Source: Ziziphus jujuba
Taxonomy: Eukaryota > Streptophyta > Magnoliopsida > Rosales > Rhamnaceae
NCBI RefSeq assembly: GCF_031755915.1
Contig: NC_083388.1
Location: 8,741,001-8,805,000 of the forward strand
DNA: 64,000 nt
Direction of reading: 5' to 3'
Part shown: positions 42,715 to 55,448 of the stretch, one piece after another
Numbering within the stretch: the first letter of the stretch is position 1
Layout: each line of letters starts with the position of its first letter
Made by a program: the position numbers and the translations under genes
The notes under the pieces: generated by a model
Seen by the model: only the letters and a program-made list of their open reading frames with translations
Told to the model about the DNA's origin: nothing
Databases searched by the model: none

Positions 42715-45700
42715 ATGACGTCTTTGACGAGCAGTGTCTATGTCAGTGTCATCGAGGATGTGATCAACAAGGTTCGCGAGGAGTTCATCAACAACGGCCC
42801 AGGAGAAGACGTTCTCAAGGAACTTCAAGGAGTAATTTCTATAATTTTCCCTTTAAAAAAATTTAATTTCTTCTTCATCTGTGATGGGTCTAAGTCTGAG
42901 CGTTCATGGAATTTTTTTCCTTTTTTATTTTTTATTTTTGATGTTATGGATTTTGAAGCCGCTGGGGTGTTTTTAGTTGACTGGTTTATGGGTTCGATCC
43001 GATCAGTTTTTTTAGGGTTTTGGAATTCTTTTATGATTATGAGGGTTTAATTGCTTTTACATGATTCTATTTTAGCTATGGTTTCACTGATAATTGTTTA
43101 TTATTGGGCAATTTGCAGACATGGGAGGCAAAGATGATGCAAGCGGGTGTAGTGAATGATCCCATAGATAGGTCCTCAGCTCAAAAGCCCACACCTGGTG
43201 GTCCAGTTACTCCAGTTCACGATCTCAATATGCCCTATGAAGGGACTGAGGAGTATGAAACTCCAACAGCTGAGATACTCTTTCCTCCAGTGAGTATTTG
43301 GACCTCTTTTGAATTATAAATATTGAATTGGGTCTTGGTGTTGCTGTTGATGTAAAATTTGAAAACGCAGACGCCATTACAGACTCCCATACAAACACCT
43401 TTGCCTGGAAGTGGGGATGGTGTGTACAATATTCCCACTGGACCTCATGACTATACTGCACCTGGAAATGATACTGCTGCTGGTGGTGGCAGCGGCAATA
43501 ACAACAACGCTGAAACGAAATCTGGAAGACCTAGCCCATACATGGTAAAGTTGACTTTTTCACCATTGTGTTTTAGTGTTATCTTTGTGAGTGGTTTAGT
43601 ATTGGAAATCTACTTAGACGAGGTGTATGCACGGAGTGGCTAAACGTTGTTAGGTCTTTTAACGGTAATTTTCTATGTTCTTGCTGCAGCAACCTCCTTC
43701 TCCCTGGATGAATCAGCGTGGTTCACTCGATGTTAACATCGGTAAGCATGATATTATTTTTGGATCTATTATTTACTTTCAATAGTTCTGTAGTAATAAA
43801 TATTTATGCAGCTTATGTGGAAGGGCGGGAGGAGGTGGATAGAGGAAACTCTCATCAAACTCCGACCCAGGTAATCCCTGTACAAATCATCTAGAAAATG
43901 CAGAAAAATAACTGGCTTCTAGTTTGAAGAAACTCATGGTTAAAACATTTTGGGCGACTATTGTGTTTGCCTTCTCTCAAAGTTGCATTTTTAAGTGTAC
44001 CTTGTCAAGGAGATAGAATCCCAATTCAAGATGATACCATCATAGTTAATCAATTGTCTTAATGTTGGAGAAAATCCAGGACTTCTTCACGATGTCTTCT
44101 GGAAAGAGAAAACGCGAAGAATTTCCTTCACAATATCCAGCTGGTGGATTTATACCTCAGCAAGATGGAGCTGGAGATTCGGCTCCTGATTTTTTTGAGA
44201 TTGAGGTTTGTCTTCTTTGTTTTCCCCAATATTAATTATTGTTTTATATTAAGAGAGTTTTTAGAACTTAATGCATGCATGTTTATGTTGTCTTAAGGTT
44301 TCCCTAGTTTGTTGTTCCTTGCTATCCTTGCTACTTTCCTCTGAATCATAGAATTTCTCCATTCTGGTGTCTCTTCTCTCCTCCTCTCTTGCCCTTCCTT
44401 TTTATGGGTTGAGAATGATTTTGTTAGCTTATAAATTCCCAAAAAGAGAAACAAAAAAAAGAAAAATAAAAAAGAAGAAGTTATTTTCATTCGAGATGTA
44501 TACATCAAAAGAAAAAATATTCTATTTGTATCTCTCCCTTATAGTTGTTTCTTTAGCTTAGAGTTTAGGTTTTAATTTCTCTATCATAGTTCAATCTAGT
44601 TTTGTTATTCATTAGCATTATTTCAAATACATTTAGCTGCTTTACCAATGGGTAGGTTGCAATTCTATGTTGATAAAAGATATGAAAATTAAATACCATT
44701 GTCATTCCATGTTCTGTGTGTGCAGGCTGATCGTATCATTTTTACAAACTTGAATAATTTAAAGAGAGGTTGAGAGACGTGAGTGGAAAGGAAGCCTTGT
44801 TGCTCAAAGGCTGCACTTTAATATAGAAGTTGTAGCTCAAAATGTCCTTCCTCATGGTTTTTTGCTAGACTTAGTGTGATAGTGTCATAACATGTTGTAG
44901 GACATAGATAGCACCAGATGCTTGTGACCAACTTGTCTATGGTTTCTGAAGGAATATCATAATTACTGTTAAAAAAAGAATACGAATGCAAATTTCACAT
45001 TTTCTTTACCTGTGCTCTCTTTACCATGCTATTCCTGGACATCATTATGGCTACTCTGATATTGCTTCTTAATTCAGGGCTGCGATTCTGAGGCTAGTTT
45101 TTCACATCTACTAATTGTTTGTGGATTATTGTTTCTCTATTCAACTATATTTTGACATTAGCATGCATTTTTTATGCTGATTGATAGTAGTTAACGAAGG
45201 ATGTAGTTGGACCTTTGTTACCCTACAAGGAATCTATAGTCCATATATGAAGAGTTCTTTATCTTCAATGTTAAAATTAGTTTTCCCTTTGGAATTTCAT
45301 TGGCATCTGAAGGCATATATATCTTAAAATGCATTGCCATCATCTTTTTGTACTACCCATCTACCTTTGTCAAATTTTTTTGGGGTCAAAACGTACAATT
45401 TTGATAAATCCTATGTGACTATTGCCAGCCTATCACAAAAAATAGTGCTAGTATCAGCACTGTTAAAATGTTCTTCTTTCTAAATCTAAAGTGGTCAATT
45501 TCTCAATGGGTAACTCATTGTGCAAGTGTTTGGTCGGAAACTTCATATTTATCATATAGGCTCCACGCCACATTATATGTTTAATTTTTGTCACCATCGT
45601 GGATGCTTGTTAAGAGCTTAGGTAATAAATATGTGGCTTAGTGGGGTCTTGGGCACTAGAACTGACTGGTTGATTACAGTTATCTGTTGAATCTGGAGTG

Positions 45701-48700
45701 CGTTTGCTCCCTTAAAAGGATTGTGACATTTGAATATGAAAATTTGGTTGGTTCTTTGGTAAAATGATTAACCTTTGGATGTAATAAGGATTTGGATGTC
45801 AATTATTTTGAAAGAAGACAGATAGTTGCCAGTAGTTAACAGTTTGGTGTACCATGGGTTTGGTCCTAGAATTGAATGAGTCAGGAGAAACAAATTTTGG
45901 TTGCTCGTTGAATTAGAAACCATCTATGGCACTTTGAACTCTTGAACACCATTACCTTGGGCTTAATGTAGATTAACTGCCTTTGTTATTGATTGGATTG
46001 TCTTATGTATATCTGTTTATGGAATCCGACATTATGGGGTGATGAGGCTGTAGCATGGACAATGAGATGATGCTCAACTAGGAGGTGATGAAAGTGGAAA
46101 AAGGTCAAATAGATTTTGGTGTATTGATATAGGAATGTATTTATGCATTGTGATTTAGCAAATGCTCACATATTGTTTTGAATTTTAGTGATAAGTTTTA
46201 AGGGTACTTATGGTCCTTTGTTCATTTGATCTGGTTGCCAAATTCCTTTTAAGTCATAATCTTTTGGTTTTAGATCATACCAACAACGTCTTTCAAAATG
46301 AGCAGTTTTTCATCCACTGAGATGAACTTTGTTTGTTGGGTATTAGAATGTTTCATTGGTATTGCATATGTTCAACAAAGTTGCCATGTGGTCTGATATT
46401 CAGTGAAACTTTTCTTTCCTGCCAACCTAATCCATTCCTGTAAGGCAAAAGCTAGCCTTGCAATCAAAAGCAGTAGTAAAAACTGTCTCTTTATGCTGGG
46501 GGTGACTTCTGCTCTAGTGCTTGCTGTGTTCTCTGTTCTCCTCTAGGTAACAAATCTTTTAATGGCCAAGCATGAAGCAGGTGCCACCCTGCTAAGTAAA
46601 TCTTTGAGCAATTTAGGCACATTTTATAATTTTTTTTTTCCTAGTCAAAGCTGATGATTTTTCTTTACTTTGCCATCATTGATATTATGATTGAATGAGC
46701 TTGCTCTTGTTTTGCATATAATAGTTGTGTATCTGTTTATGCATGTCCAGATTAATGATCAGGGTTGTTTGCTAATTGTGACTGTTACATACATTCTAAT
46801 TGTCTAGGGCGTGGTGAAGGGTTTGGATGAAATTTAGATGGTTCAAATCTTATTAAATACTATGTTAATATATTCTCTACGGCGTAGTGTTTTGTTTATC
46901 ATAATGAAGAAGATTTGCACTTGCACACACTTGGAAGCTAATTAACATCACAAATATTTTAGTTGGGGGCTCCTAGTTTGATTGCTAGGTACAATTTAGG
47001 TAGTTAGAGCAGTTTTCTCCACTTTTTCTTTTGGGAGTACCATAGCTTTGAGCTACAATTTTACATTGATTTGTTTATTTGGAATGTGAATTGATATTTT
47101 TATACCAGGATTATTTATTTGTATTGTAGATTGGGTATTAAGATAACATAATTTTAACCTTTCAGGTAAGTGGAGGAAGCTCTTCCCTTGTTAGGTTTGC
47201 AAATAGTGAGATGTCAGCACGTGTTGCAAGGGCATCCTCAAAGATTCCTCAACTTGATGGGCCCATTCCTGATCCCTATGATGATGTGCTTTCTACTCCT
47301 AATGTAAGTGTGGTTCCACAACTGGTGCATTCACATCAATGCTATCTTTTTAAATGTGTATGTGTGTGGGTGCAGTGTTTATTTATTTTTAAGTTAAAAT
47401 CCTTTAAAAATATATGGGTGTATCTGGGATGAATAGAAACTTTTGGTAGTGCTGAAAATATTTCTTAGGTCTTTAGTTTCTGATTTTTTAAATAAATAAT
47501 GGTTGTAAGTTTTTTCTTATTATTGCTGTCTTTCCAATAGTAGATATGTCAAAAGTCATTTGGTTTCTGCATTTATCTGTTACTTAGTGGATGTTCTTTT
47601 TGAACTTGATGTAGAAGTAGCATGTGTTGCAATAAACATAGATTCATTGCTTCATTTGCTAGCTGAAGGACTAAACTTTTTGCCCTCAAAGGGATCAATG
47701 TGAGGCAGAAAAAATGTAATGGCATTGCCTCTTTTTTTTTTTTTTTTTTTTTTTTTTGGGGGAAACTTGTGGAGCAGTTTGCCTGTTCAACAGGCAAGAG
47801 TATGGCAATTAATGGATTTTATTGATATAGTTGTTGTTGAGAGAGCCTAAGATGTATAAACTGCAAATTCCATTTGAATTGTTGACTTAAGTCATGAATG
47901 TGGATTTTTCAGCTTTTGAGTTGTGGTTGGTTTTCTAGTAGCATTTAACTGTTAATTGGATGTTGTCAAATTTGCAGATTCGAAGTCTTTCATCTTTCCT
48001 TTTAATTTTGTGATTAATTGAGATGCATTATGGTGCGTCACTTGATATGAACTTTGAAACTTTGATGATGAACCATCAGGGTGTTCTACTCTTTTATCTC
48101 TCCCCCTACTGTCTTATTTATATATTGAAATTTTCTGGTTCGTACTAACTGTTTCTTTTTCCCAACATTATATCCTGCAGATATACAACTATCAAGGAGT
48201 CTACAATGAAGACTACAATATAGCAAACACACCTGCTCCTAATGGTAAATCTTATGATAAAAATTGGCATTGTTTTGTTTACCTTTGAAAATGGATAAGT
48301 TTGTGTTTAAAATCCATCTGATGTTGAATCACCTTCTCTTTTTCCTCCAGACGTTCCGGCTAGCACTCCTGTTGCTCCTGCTCAAAATGATGCTGTCGAG
48401 GATGATGATGATGAGCCCCCATTGAATGAAAATGATGACGATGAATTGGATGATGTGGACCAAGGAGAGGAGCTCAATACACAACATTTAGTTTTGGCTC
48501 AGTTTGACAAGGTAACTCTCTCTGTGTACTGTTCATTTTTGACAAATTGAATATTTGCTTAAGTCTGTTTTCGCTTTTTCTTCTCCAATGGTTTACCATA
48601 TCTTGTATTGGTTTGGTTAGGTAACACGCACCAAGAGTAGGTGGAAATGCACCCTGAAAGATGGCATTATGCACATAAACAATAAGGATATTCTGTTTAA

Positions 48701-48828
48701 TAAGGTTTGTTTTACCTTAATTAATTATTGGTGTTCTATGACATGCCCTTTTTGTCTTGTCCTGTGCCTTGGTGTTCTCACTGAATGCTTCCGTATTACT
48801 GCAGGCAACAGGAGAATTTGACTTCTGA
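42715..48828 (+). CDS. TFIIA-L: Transcription initiation factor IIA large (alpha/beta) subunit
   Basis: Eleven exons: 42715-42831, 43119-43289, 43371-43544, 43690-43741, 43812-43870, 44080-44205, 47166-47303, 48181-48244, 48351-48511, 48621-48704 and 48805-48828. They encode 389 aa. The N-terminal helical domain (VYVSVIEDVINKVREEF, then TWEAKMMQAG) forms the four-helix bundle with the small subunit. The C-terminal beta-barrel part (LVLAQFDKVTRTKSRWK to KATGEFDF) contacts TBP and DNA. Between them are a Pro/Thr/Gly-rich linker and an acidic stretch (EDDDDEPPLNENDDDELDD), as in the family. TFIIA stabilises TBP on promoters for RNA polymerase II. Intron 6 is unusually long for this gene (44206-47165, 2.96 kb), and I find no gene inside it. 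Confidence 0.95.
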
Positions 48829-49820
48829 TTTTGTTGGGAAAAAAATCTGTTTTGCCAATTAGTGGCTGTTGTCTTGGCCAGAGCAAAATCCAGAGGTCTC
48901 GTTCGGTGTTTCGTGATTTTACTTTATTAATTGTTATTAAGTGAAAGGTTGAGGGGAGAGAAAGACATGGTTAATACTATTTTAAGATTGGGATGGATGT
49001 TGGCCTGCTGTATATAATGGGTGAGCTTTTTCGGCCTTTTAGAAATGGATGATCGCTCGAGGCATTTCCAGGAGTTTTACAAATTCTGTAATGGAATATG
49101 AGATTCAATATACTCTGTATACTTGAGAACTTTTTGGTTAATTTATGAATTGCATTGCATATTATGTATTTAACTTTTTGTTTTTTAAAATTTTATTATT
49201 TATATATTATTATTTAAATCACAACTCACAGTAAAGAAAATATGAAGGGCTGGTTAGTTGGCTTATGAAAACAATTTGCTTCTTGTTGGCTTGTTTTTGG
49301 TGGTATATAATTGACCACCTCCTAAATAAACACTTAAAAAGGGCAAGTATGTAATCCTTTAATTGTAATTAACGGACATCTAAATCTACTAGGATTTGCA
49401 ATGTGAGACTCTGCCACCGAAATCTTGTAACAAGGCTAATTCTTTAACTATTTCACTCTCTTTCATGCCACTGCAGATGACAAGAGTTCTGCAGCAGTTT
49501 ATATATGTTTATTTTTGTCGAATAATTCTCTTGGCCTAAAACCTGATCTCATGTTGTATTATATAGAACAAATAGAGTGGTCTGAGGAATTCAAAGAAAA
49601 TGTTTCGTATAACACAGGAAAATGCAAACAAGCCTCACCCTTTACAACATATTTATATATCACATCAACTATGACTCCCAAAACCATTTACATTGTCATT
49701 CTAGGACGGACAACATATCCCAACTCTGAAGAAATAAAAAAGAAAAAGAAAAAAAAAAGTTGGAAAATTTTGACACCCAATTGTAGAGTCGAAGAACTAG
49801 TCTTTAATTGAGTTTCCATC
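48829..49820. other. Intergenic between convergent TFIIA-L and a small gene
   Basis: Roughly 1 kb. The left part is the probable TFIIA-L 3' UTR and the right part the probable 3' UTR of the minus-strand gene at 49821-50195. No other gene is evident. Confidence 0.5.
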
Positions 49821-50195
49821 TCACTGTGCCGGGTTGACGATTACGCACTGTGACTGAAAGAAAGCAAACAAAGATGAAGGATCTGTGAATGTTGTTGGCA
49901 CAGCCGGGTGTTGCCAACCATCTGCAGGTAAAGGCACTGCTTCTGATCTCTTGTCTTCAACATCATGTTGGTCTGCTGCACATCCAAACCTCCTTTTCTC
50001 CAGCATCTCAGGCAATGGTTGTGGCGACAGAACAAGCGGGGATAGCAAAGGAATGGCCTTTGAAGTTTCATTGAAGGAATCATTGGCAGCAGAGGTGGGA
50101 ACTTGATCAAGCTTGAGACTTGCTGGGGCTTTCTTCTGTAGCCTGGTAGGAGGTTTCCATCCTTTGGCTTCTTTTTGCCCGTTGATCATCTCCAT
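49821..50195 (-). CDS. Small plant protein of unknown function
   Basis: Uninterrupted minus-strand frame of 124 aa from the ATG at 50195. Other in-frame ATGs are at 50228 (135 aa) and 50189. The composition is not that of random AT-rich DNA: a basic N-terminus (NGQKEAKGWKPPTRLQKK), a Pro/Leu-rich centre (LLSPLVLSPQPLPEMLEKR), DGWQHPAVP and a hydrophobic end (SSLFAFFQSQCVIVNPAQ). I recognise no domain, signal peptide or membrane segment. The opening GQKE..GW.PP..LQKK looks familiar from uncharacterised short plant proteins, but I cannot name the family. An upstream exon is possible. It faces the end of TFIIA-L and is divergent from the transporter gene. Confidence 0.65.
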   Translation of the reverse strand: MEMINGQKEAKGWKPPTRLQKKAPASLKLDQVPTSAANDSFNETSKAIPLLSPLVLSPQPLPEMLEKRRFGCAADQHDVEDKRSEAVPLPADGWQHPAVPTTFTDPSSLFAFFQSQCVIVNPAQ

Positions 50196-51339
50196 TAATA
50201 ATATGTTTGTCTGAATTGTATAATACAAAACCTTTCTCCAAAAAACTTCTTCAAATTAATCAACTTTAATTCTGTCTCAAACAGAGCCACAATATATAAA
50301 AATAAATATTTGATATGAGCGTGGTATTGGGTTTTATTGGGTGTGCATGAAAACGTTTTAGAAAGTTATGAGAGTAGAAAGAGAATGGACTAAATTGGTG
50401 GTGAAATTAGGACTTTTTCTTTGGGTTCCTAAAAATAGGGGAGGGTCAGTTACTGAAGTAAATGGTCAAAAAAAAAAAAGAAAAGGGAAATTATTTTTGA
50501 ATGACAGTTAAACAAGGAACGGTCATTTACTGAATATTAACACAAAAAGGAAGGTAGTCCTTTTTTTTGGGTTTGCTAATAGCCTTCTAATATTCTAGAT
50601 AATTATTTTGGGATACGTTTTATTTTTATGGTTATCTTAAAGGAAAAAAAGTTTTTCATTTTGTAGCTAAAGATTAATCAAGTTTTTTTGTTTTTGCTTT
50701 CTCCACCTAATTTTCTGGAGAAAACGAAGGAGAAAAGTTTGGTCTTGCACGCCTGGCATTTGCCTTTACTGGTTTCTTCTTCACCAACAGCAATCTTATT
50801 AATGGAACATCTTGAGGTAAAATTAATTATGTGTCAAAAAGCAAACGGTTATGTTTTTTTTTTTTTTTTTTTTTCTCCTCACTTTTATTTACTTTTGTAA
50901 ATTTACTTAATTTTTTTATGCTATTTATAAAGAGGATCTTTTGGCAACAAAATAAAATAAAATAAAAAAGCCTAAACTTATTATTATTATTTTGTATTTT
51001 TAGACTGTACTAAACATGACACTGCTTTTATTAGCAATCTAATTGACCCAAATAAATTTGCAGTATATCACTATTTACGTTATTTTGTATTACAAAAATG
51101 TAATTTACATGTGTTACTTTAGTGGATTTCACATTAAAAGCACTTAAAAAGGAATAGTGATAGCCAAAACATATAATTCACTCTGTAAACATTATTAAAT
51201 ATTTTATCTACAAGCTTAAAAATCATATAATTCATGCTGTAAACATTATTAAAATATTTTTATCTTGAATTAATTCTTTTAAATGCTTTTAATGCGAAAA
51301 CCACAAAGGAACATGATTAAATTACATTTTTGGAATACA

Positions 51340-51392
51340 AAATAAATGCAATATGGATCTTTTTTTTTGGTAAATAAATGCAATATGGATCT
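51340..51392. repeat. Perfect 21-bp direct repeat flanking an 11-bp T-rich insert
   Basis: A 21-bp block starting aaataaatgcaatatggatc occurs at 51340-51360 and 51372-51392 without mismatch. Only ttttttttggt separates the copies. Confidence 0.8.
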
Positions 51393-51430
51393 TGGTAGAA
51401 CGAATAACCTTAGATTTTTTTTTTAATAAT

Positions 51431-51490
51431 AAAAAACCTTTAAATGGATTTTTTTTTTTTTTTTTTTTGGCTACGAAAAAACTTTTAAAT
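51431..51490. repeat. 15-bp direct repeat flanking a T-run insert
   Basis: aaaaaacctttaaat at 51431-51445 recurs as aaaaaacttttaaat at 51476-51490, with one mismatch. The insert is gga, a T run, then ggctacg. Confidence 0.65.
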
Positions 51491-51495
51491 TACGA

Positions 51496-51549
51496 GGAAT
51501 AGTTAGAATCACTTTTTATCAAAAAAGAAGGAATAGTTATAATCACTTT
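51496..51549. repeat. 20-bp direct repeat flanking a 14-bp A-rich insert
   Basis: ggaatagttagaatcacttt at 51496-51515 recurs with one mismatch at 51530-51549. Between them is ttatcaaaaaagaa. Confidence 0.75.
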
Positions 51550-51853
51550 ATAAAATATGGACAGGAACAATTGGTTTATAAGAGGATATGGTTCGGATTG
51601 AATGCGTTTTTATTCTGCCAAAGCAATTGGCTGCTCATATGGTGGACCAATGTAATTGGAGTTTGAGAGAAAGACCCAGCTAAACCAGTCATGTAATTCC
51701 AAGTCAAACAAACTATCCAAACCAAAACCAAAACAAAATAATCATCAAAACTGTAGCAAATTGGAAAAAAAAAAAAAAAATTACACTGAAGGAAGATAAT
51801 GGAGCGGGAAAGACTAACCGTCTGATCATTCCCTTTGTCTATACCATTTCCAA

Positions 51854-54800
51854 ATGGCCTGCGGTGCTTCAAGTACTGGACCTCTGTTCAACCTTGAGCT
51901 AGTAAAGACGCGCCCTCCATTTCATCAATCTAAGAAGCTGCAAGCTTTTTCTGCAAATACCCTCTTCAGCTCAGGCTTGTCTTCAACTTGTAACAGTCAT
52001 TGCAGCGCGAAATATGCCATTTTCCCTTATCTCAATGGTCCTAGGCTCAGATGCAGCAAAGGGTTCAGCGTCAAGGCACAAAACTGACGGACCCATTTGG
52101 ATTTTTACCTTCTACGCTTGTTGTATTGTGGAAGTTACTAATGTTTTTGTATGTTTGTAGGTTGGAGCTCAGGGAGAGAACTTACCAGGGGACGAAACTC
52201 AGTCGCTTGTTTCTGAAGCAAGTTACCAGGAACAATTTTCTTGGTTTTCTGTAATCTTCCCGTAAGTTTTTGTAATTTTATCCTAATTTAAGGTTCTTTT
52301 TTGGATTTTAAATGGGTAGTCTTTAAGTTGATTAAATTTCTTGTTAATTCTCTCCACTATAGGAAATGGGGTTTATCTTTTTGAAAGTCCCTGTGTGTTA
52401 CAAGATGTAGATTATAAGTCCTTTTGTCTCTGACCTTAGCTAAAGCAAACACTATTTACTTTTACTTTGCTTTTGCTTTGGAAGCAAGAGGAATATCTTT
52501 TGAATAGTAGATACAATGTTTAGCTCAAATGGTGATTAATGACATCTATTTCCTTCTCCTGAAATTGAAGAAAGAAATATGATTAGATCATTTACAAATG
52601 ACAAGCATCTAGATGCCAGACTAGTAACGTTTGGATTTTTTGTTTGTAATCTATTAGCATCTAGATACTAGACTAATAATAATCTTCTTGGATAATTAAA
52701 TTCTTGAAAATTTAGGTTTTTGTTTCCTGCTTTGGGAGGTTTGTTATTCGGATATGATATTGGTGCCACCTCTGGTGCGGCAATTTCATTGCAGGTATAC
52801 CTTCACCTAAATGGCATTTTTTTTTTTTTTTAGTTTTATCTATTATTAGTTGATAATTTTTTATTATTATTTTTTATTTTCCCAATTTAGTACATTAAAG
52901 CTTCTATATTGAGTAAAATTGTACCATGTAATCATTTCAGTCTCCTGAGCTAAGTGGCATAAGTTGGTATAACCTTTCTGCTGTTCAACTTGGTCTCGTG
53001 GTATGATCTTGCTCTCATTTTTACTCTACTTGAGTTCTGTTGCCCGATACTATATAAAGTCATTTGAAGGTTATATTGCACTGATCTAGGTTAGTGGTTC
53101 CCTCTATGGAGCTCTTCTTGGTTCCCTCCTTGTGTTCCCAATTGCTGATTTGCTTGGTATGTTCTTTGCTTATTTACATTATCTGAGGTTTGGAGCTTGT
53201 TCATGGATAGTTTTCTTACTTGAATCCTTTGATTGGCTTGTAAGGGAGGAGGAGAGAACTTATCATAGCAGCTGCACTATACCTTCTTGGGGGTCTGATA
53301 ACTGCGTATGCTCCTGGACTTGGTGTTCTCTTAGTAGGACGGCTTCTTTATGGCCTTGGTATTGGCTTGGTAAGCTTCCTATGAAAGCCTACCAAACAGA
53401 AGAATTTCCTGTTGAAGTAAATGGTAGAGTCAGATAGTATTATGGTGTAATTTGTCATGCTTTGGGCATCTTATTGACAGGCCATGCATGGGGCTCCTCT
53501 CTATATTGCAGAAACTTGTCCATCTCAAATTCGCGGAACTCTTGTATCTTTGAAAGAGCTTTTTATAGTTCTCGGAATCTTGGTATTTTAATGATATGCT
53601 TGCGGGTTTCCATTATCCATTTTCTTTGCTAAAAGAATATTGGTATTCTGAATAATATACTTATGGTTTCTCTATTCTCCATTTTCTTTGCTAAAATGAG
53701 ACAATCTGCCATATGCACTTTCTTGCAGTTGGGCTATTTTGTTGGAAGCTTTCAGATTAATGCCATTGGTGGTTGGCGCTACATGTATGGAGTTAGTGCT
53801 CCTATTGCTTTATTAATGGGACTAGGCATGTGGCTTCTCCCACCATCTCCTCGCTGGTTACTTCTCAGGGCAGTTCAAGGTAAAGGGAATATACAGGACC
53901 TCAAAGAGAAAGCCAGTCTTGCCCTGAGCAAACTGAGAGGTCGGCCTCCTGGTGACAAAGTCTCTGAGAGTCAAATAGAAGATACCTTAATTTCATTGAA
54001 GTCCGCATATGCAGAATCTGAGGGTAGTTTCTGGGAGGTCTTTCAAGGCCCAGGTTTGAAAGCCTTCATCATTGGTGGAGGTTTGGTCTTTTTTCAACAG
54101 GTTTTTCTTCCTCGTTGCTATTATTACTTACTGCTTTCATCTTTATGTGTTTTTTCTACTATTACAACTAATTAAGAGAATATGAAGTATCTTTAAGCCA
54201 GTTTACTACATGATTGTGACAGATAACTGGGCAGCCAAGTGTGTTATATTATGCAGGTCCAATTCTGCAGGTGATCGATCACTAAAGCTAACCTTTATTT
54301 TGTGAAATTAAATTCTTCTACTACAGTAACCTGATTATATGGGGTTGTTTTGTTGTGTTGTTGTTCCAGAGTGCAGGATTCTCTGCTGCCTCTGATGCCA
54401 CCCGAGTTTCAGTTGTAATAGGTTTGTTCAAGGTATGTGCAAATGTTATTATCATCTTAAAGTTAAAACTTAGGAGTGGAATATACCTCATATTTTTGTT
54501 TCTGGTGGTGTGACTGATTTATGATCTTCCTGCAGTTATTGATGACATGGATAGCTGTCCTGAAAGTTGATGATCTTGGTAGAAGACCATTGCTGATTGG
54601 AGGTGTCAGTGGAATTGTATGCATCTAACTCTAATTTAGACAATTATTTTTTTATTTTTTATTTTTTATTTTTTTTCAAGTCTGTTTACCTTAGCCTGTT
54701 ACTAGTTCTGTGTTGAAAAATGATCTACTTTCAAAAGAAAATTATGGGAGCTGTCTCAAAAAGAAAGAAAGGAAAAAAGATTATGGGCGGTCTCATTCTG

Positions 54801-55448
54801 CTTTCATTTGTTCACCACAGGCTCTTTCCTTGTTTCTTCTTTCTGCTTACTACAAATTTCTTGGGGGGTTTCCACTTATTGCAGTTGTCTCTTTGCTTCT
54901 CTATGTCGGTTGCTACCAGGTAAGAAGTTTTTCCCTTTTGGCTATTGGAATTTTGTGAAATAAGCGGGTTGAAATTTCCTAAAATGGCGTTCTACATGCT
55001 TCAGAAATTGACTAAATATTTTCATACGCAATTTCAGATTTCATTTGGGCCTATTAGTTGGCTTATGGTGTCTGAAATCTTTCCACTTCGCACAAGGGGA
55101 AGAGGAATCAGCCTTGCAGTTCTTACTAACTTCGGTTCAAATGCTATTGTAACCTTTGCATTCTCACCATTAAAGGTAATGGATCCACTATAAAACCTTC
55201 TTAACATATTGAATATAAACCTTTCATAGTTGAAGCAGGTTTTTCCCTTTCCGCAACTCTCATTGTTTGCCCTGATTGGTATCAATCTGCATTAACACTT
55301 CTTGACCATGCAGGAGTTGCTGGGAGCAGAAAACCTTTTCCTCCTTTTCGGAGTTATTGCTTTGATATCACTTCTGTTCACCGTGCTAGCTGTTCCAGAA
55401 ACCAAAGGTTTGAGTTTGGAAGAAATAGAATCCAAAATCTTGAAATAA
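51854..55448 (+). CDS. Plastid-type sugar/H+ symporter (D-xylose-proton symporter-like 3 homologue)
   Basis: Fourteen exons: 51854-52075, 52161-52261, 52716-52794, 52941-53000, 53090-53156, 53245-53369, 53481-53582, 53729-54100, 54223-54270, 54370-54432, 54536-54616, 54821-54919, 55038-55175 and 55314-55448. They encode 563 aa. A Ser-rich, acid-poor N-terminus of about 70 residues resembles a chloroplast transit peptide. The rest is a twelve-helix major facilitator of the sugar transporter family: GYDIGATSGA, LGRRRE, RLLYGLGIGLAMHGAP, PSQIRG, QQITGQP, DDLGRRPLLIGG, FPLRTRGRG and the C-terminal PETKG. It closely resembles the Arabidopsis protein annotated D-xylose-proton symporter-like 3, chloroplastic. 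The transported sugar is not settled by sequence. The exon 1 donor is ambiguous: GC at 52076 (used here) or a weak GT at 52070, which gives 561 aa. Confidence 0.92.

Larger units (their letters stand above)
50196..51853. other. Intergenic upstream of the sugar transporter
   Basis: About 1.65 kb between divergently transcribed genes, so both promoters lie here. It has T runs at 50851-50873 and 51446-51468 and three adjacent loci of direct repeats around short A/T inserts (51340-51549). No gene is seen. Confidence 0.5.
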
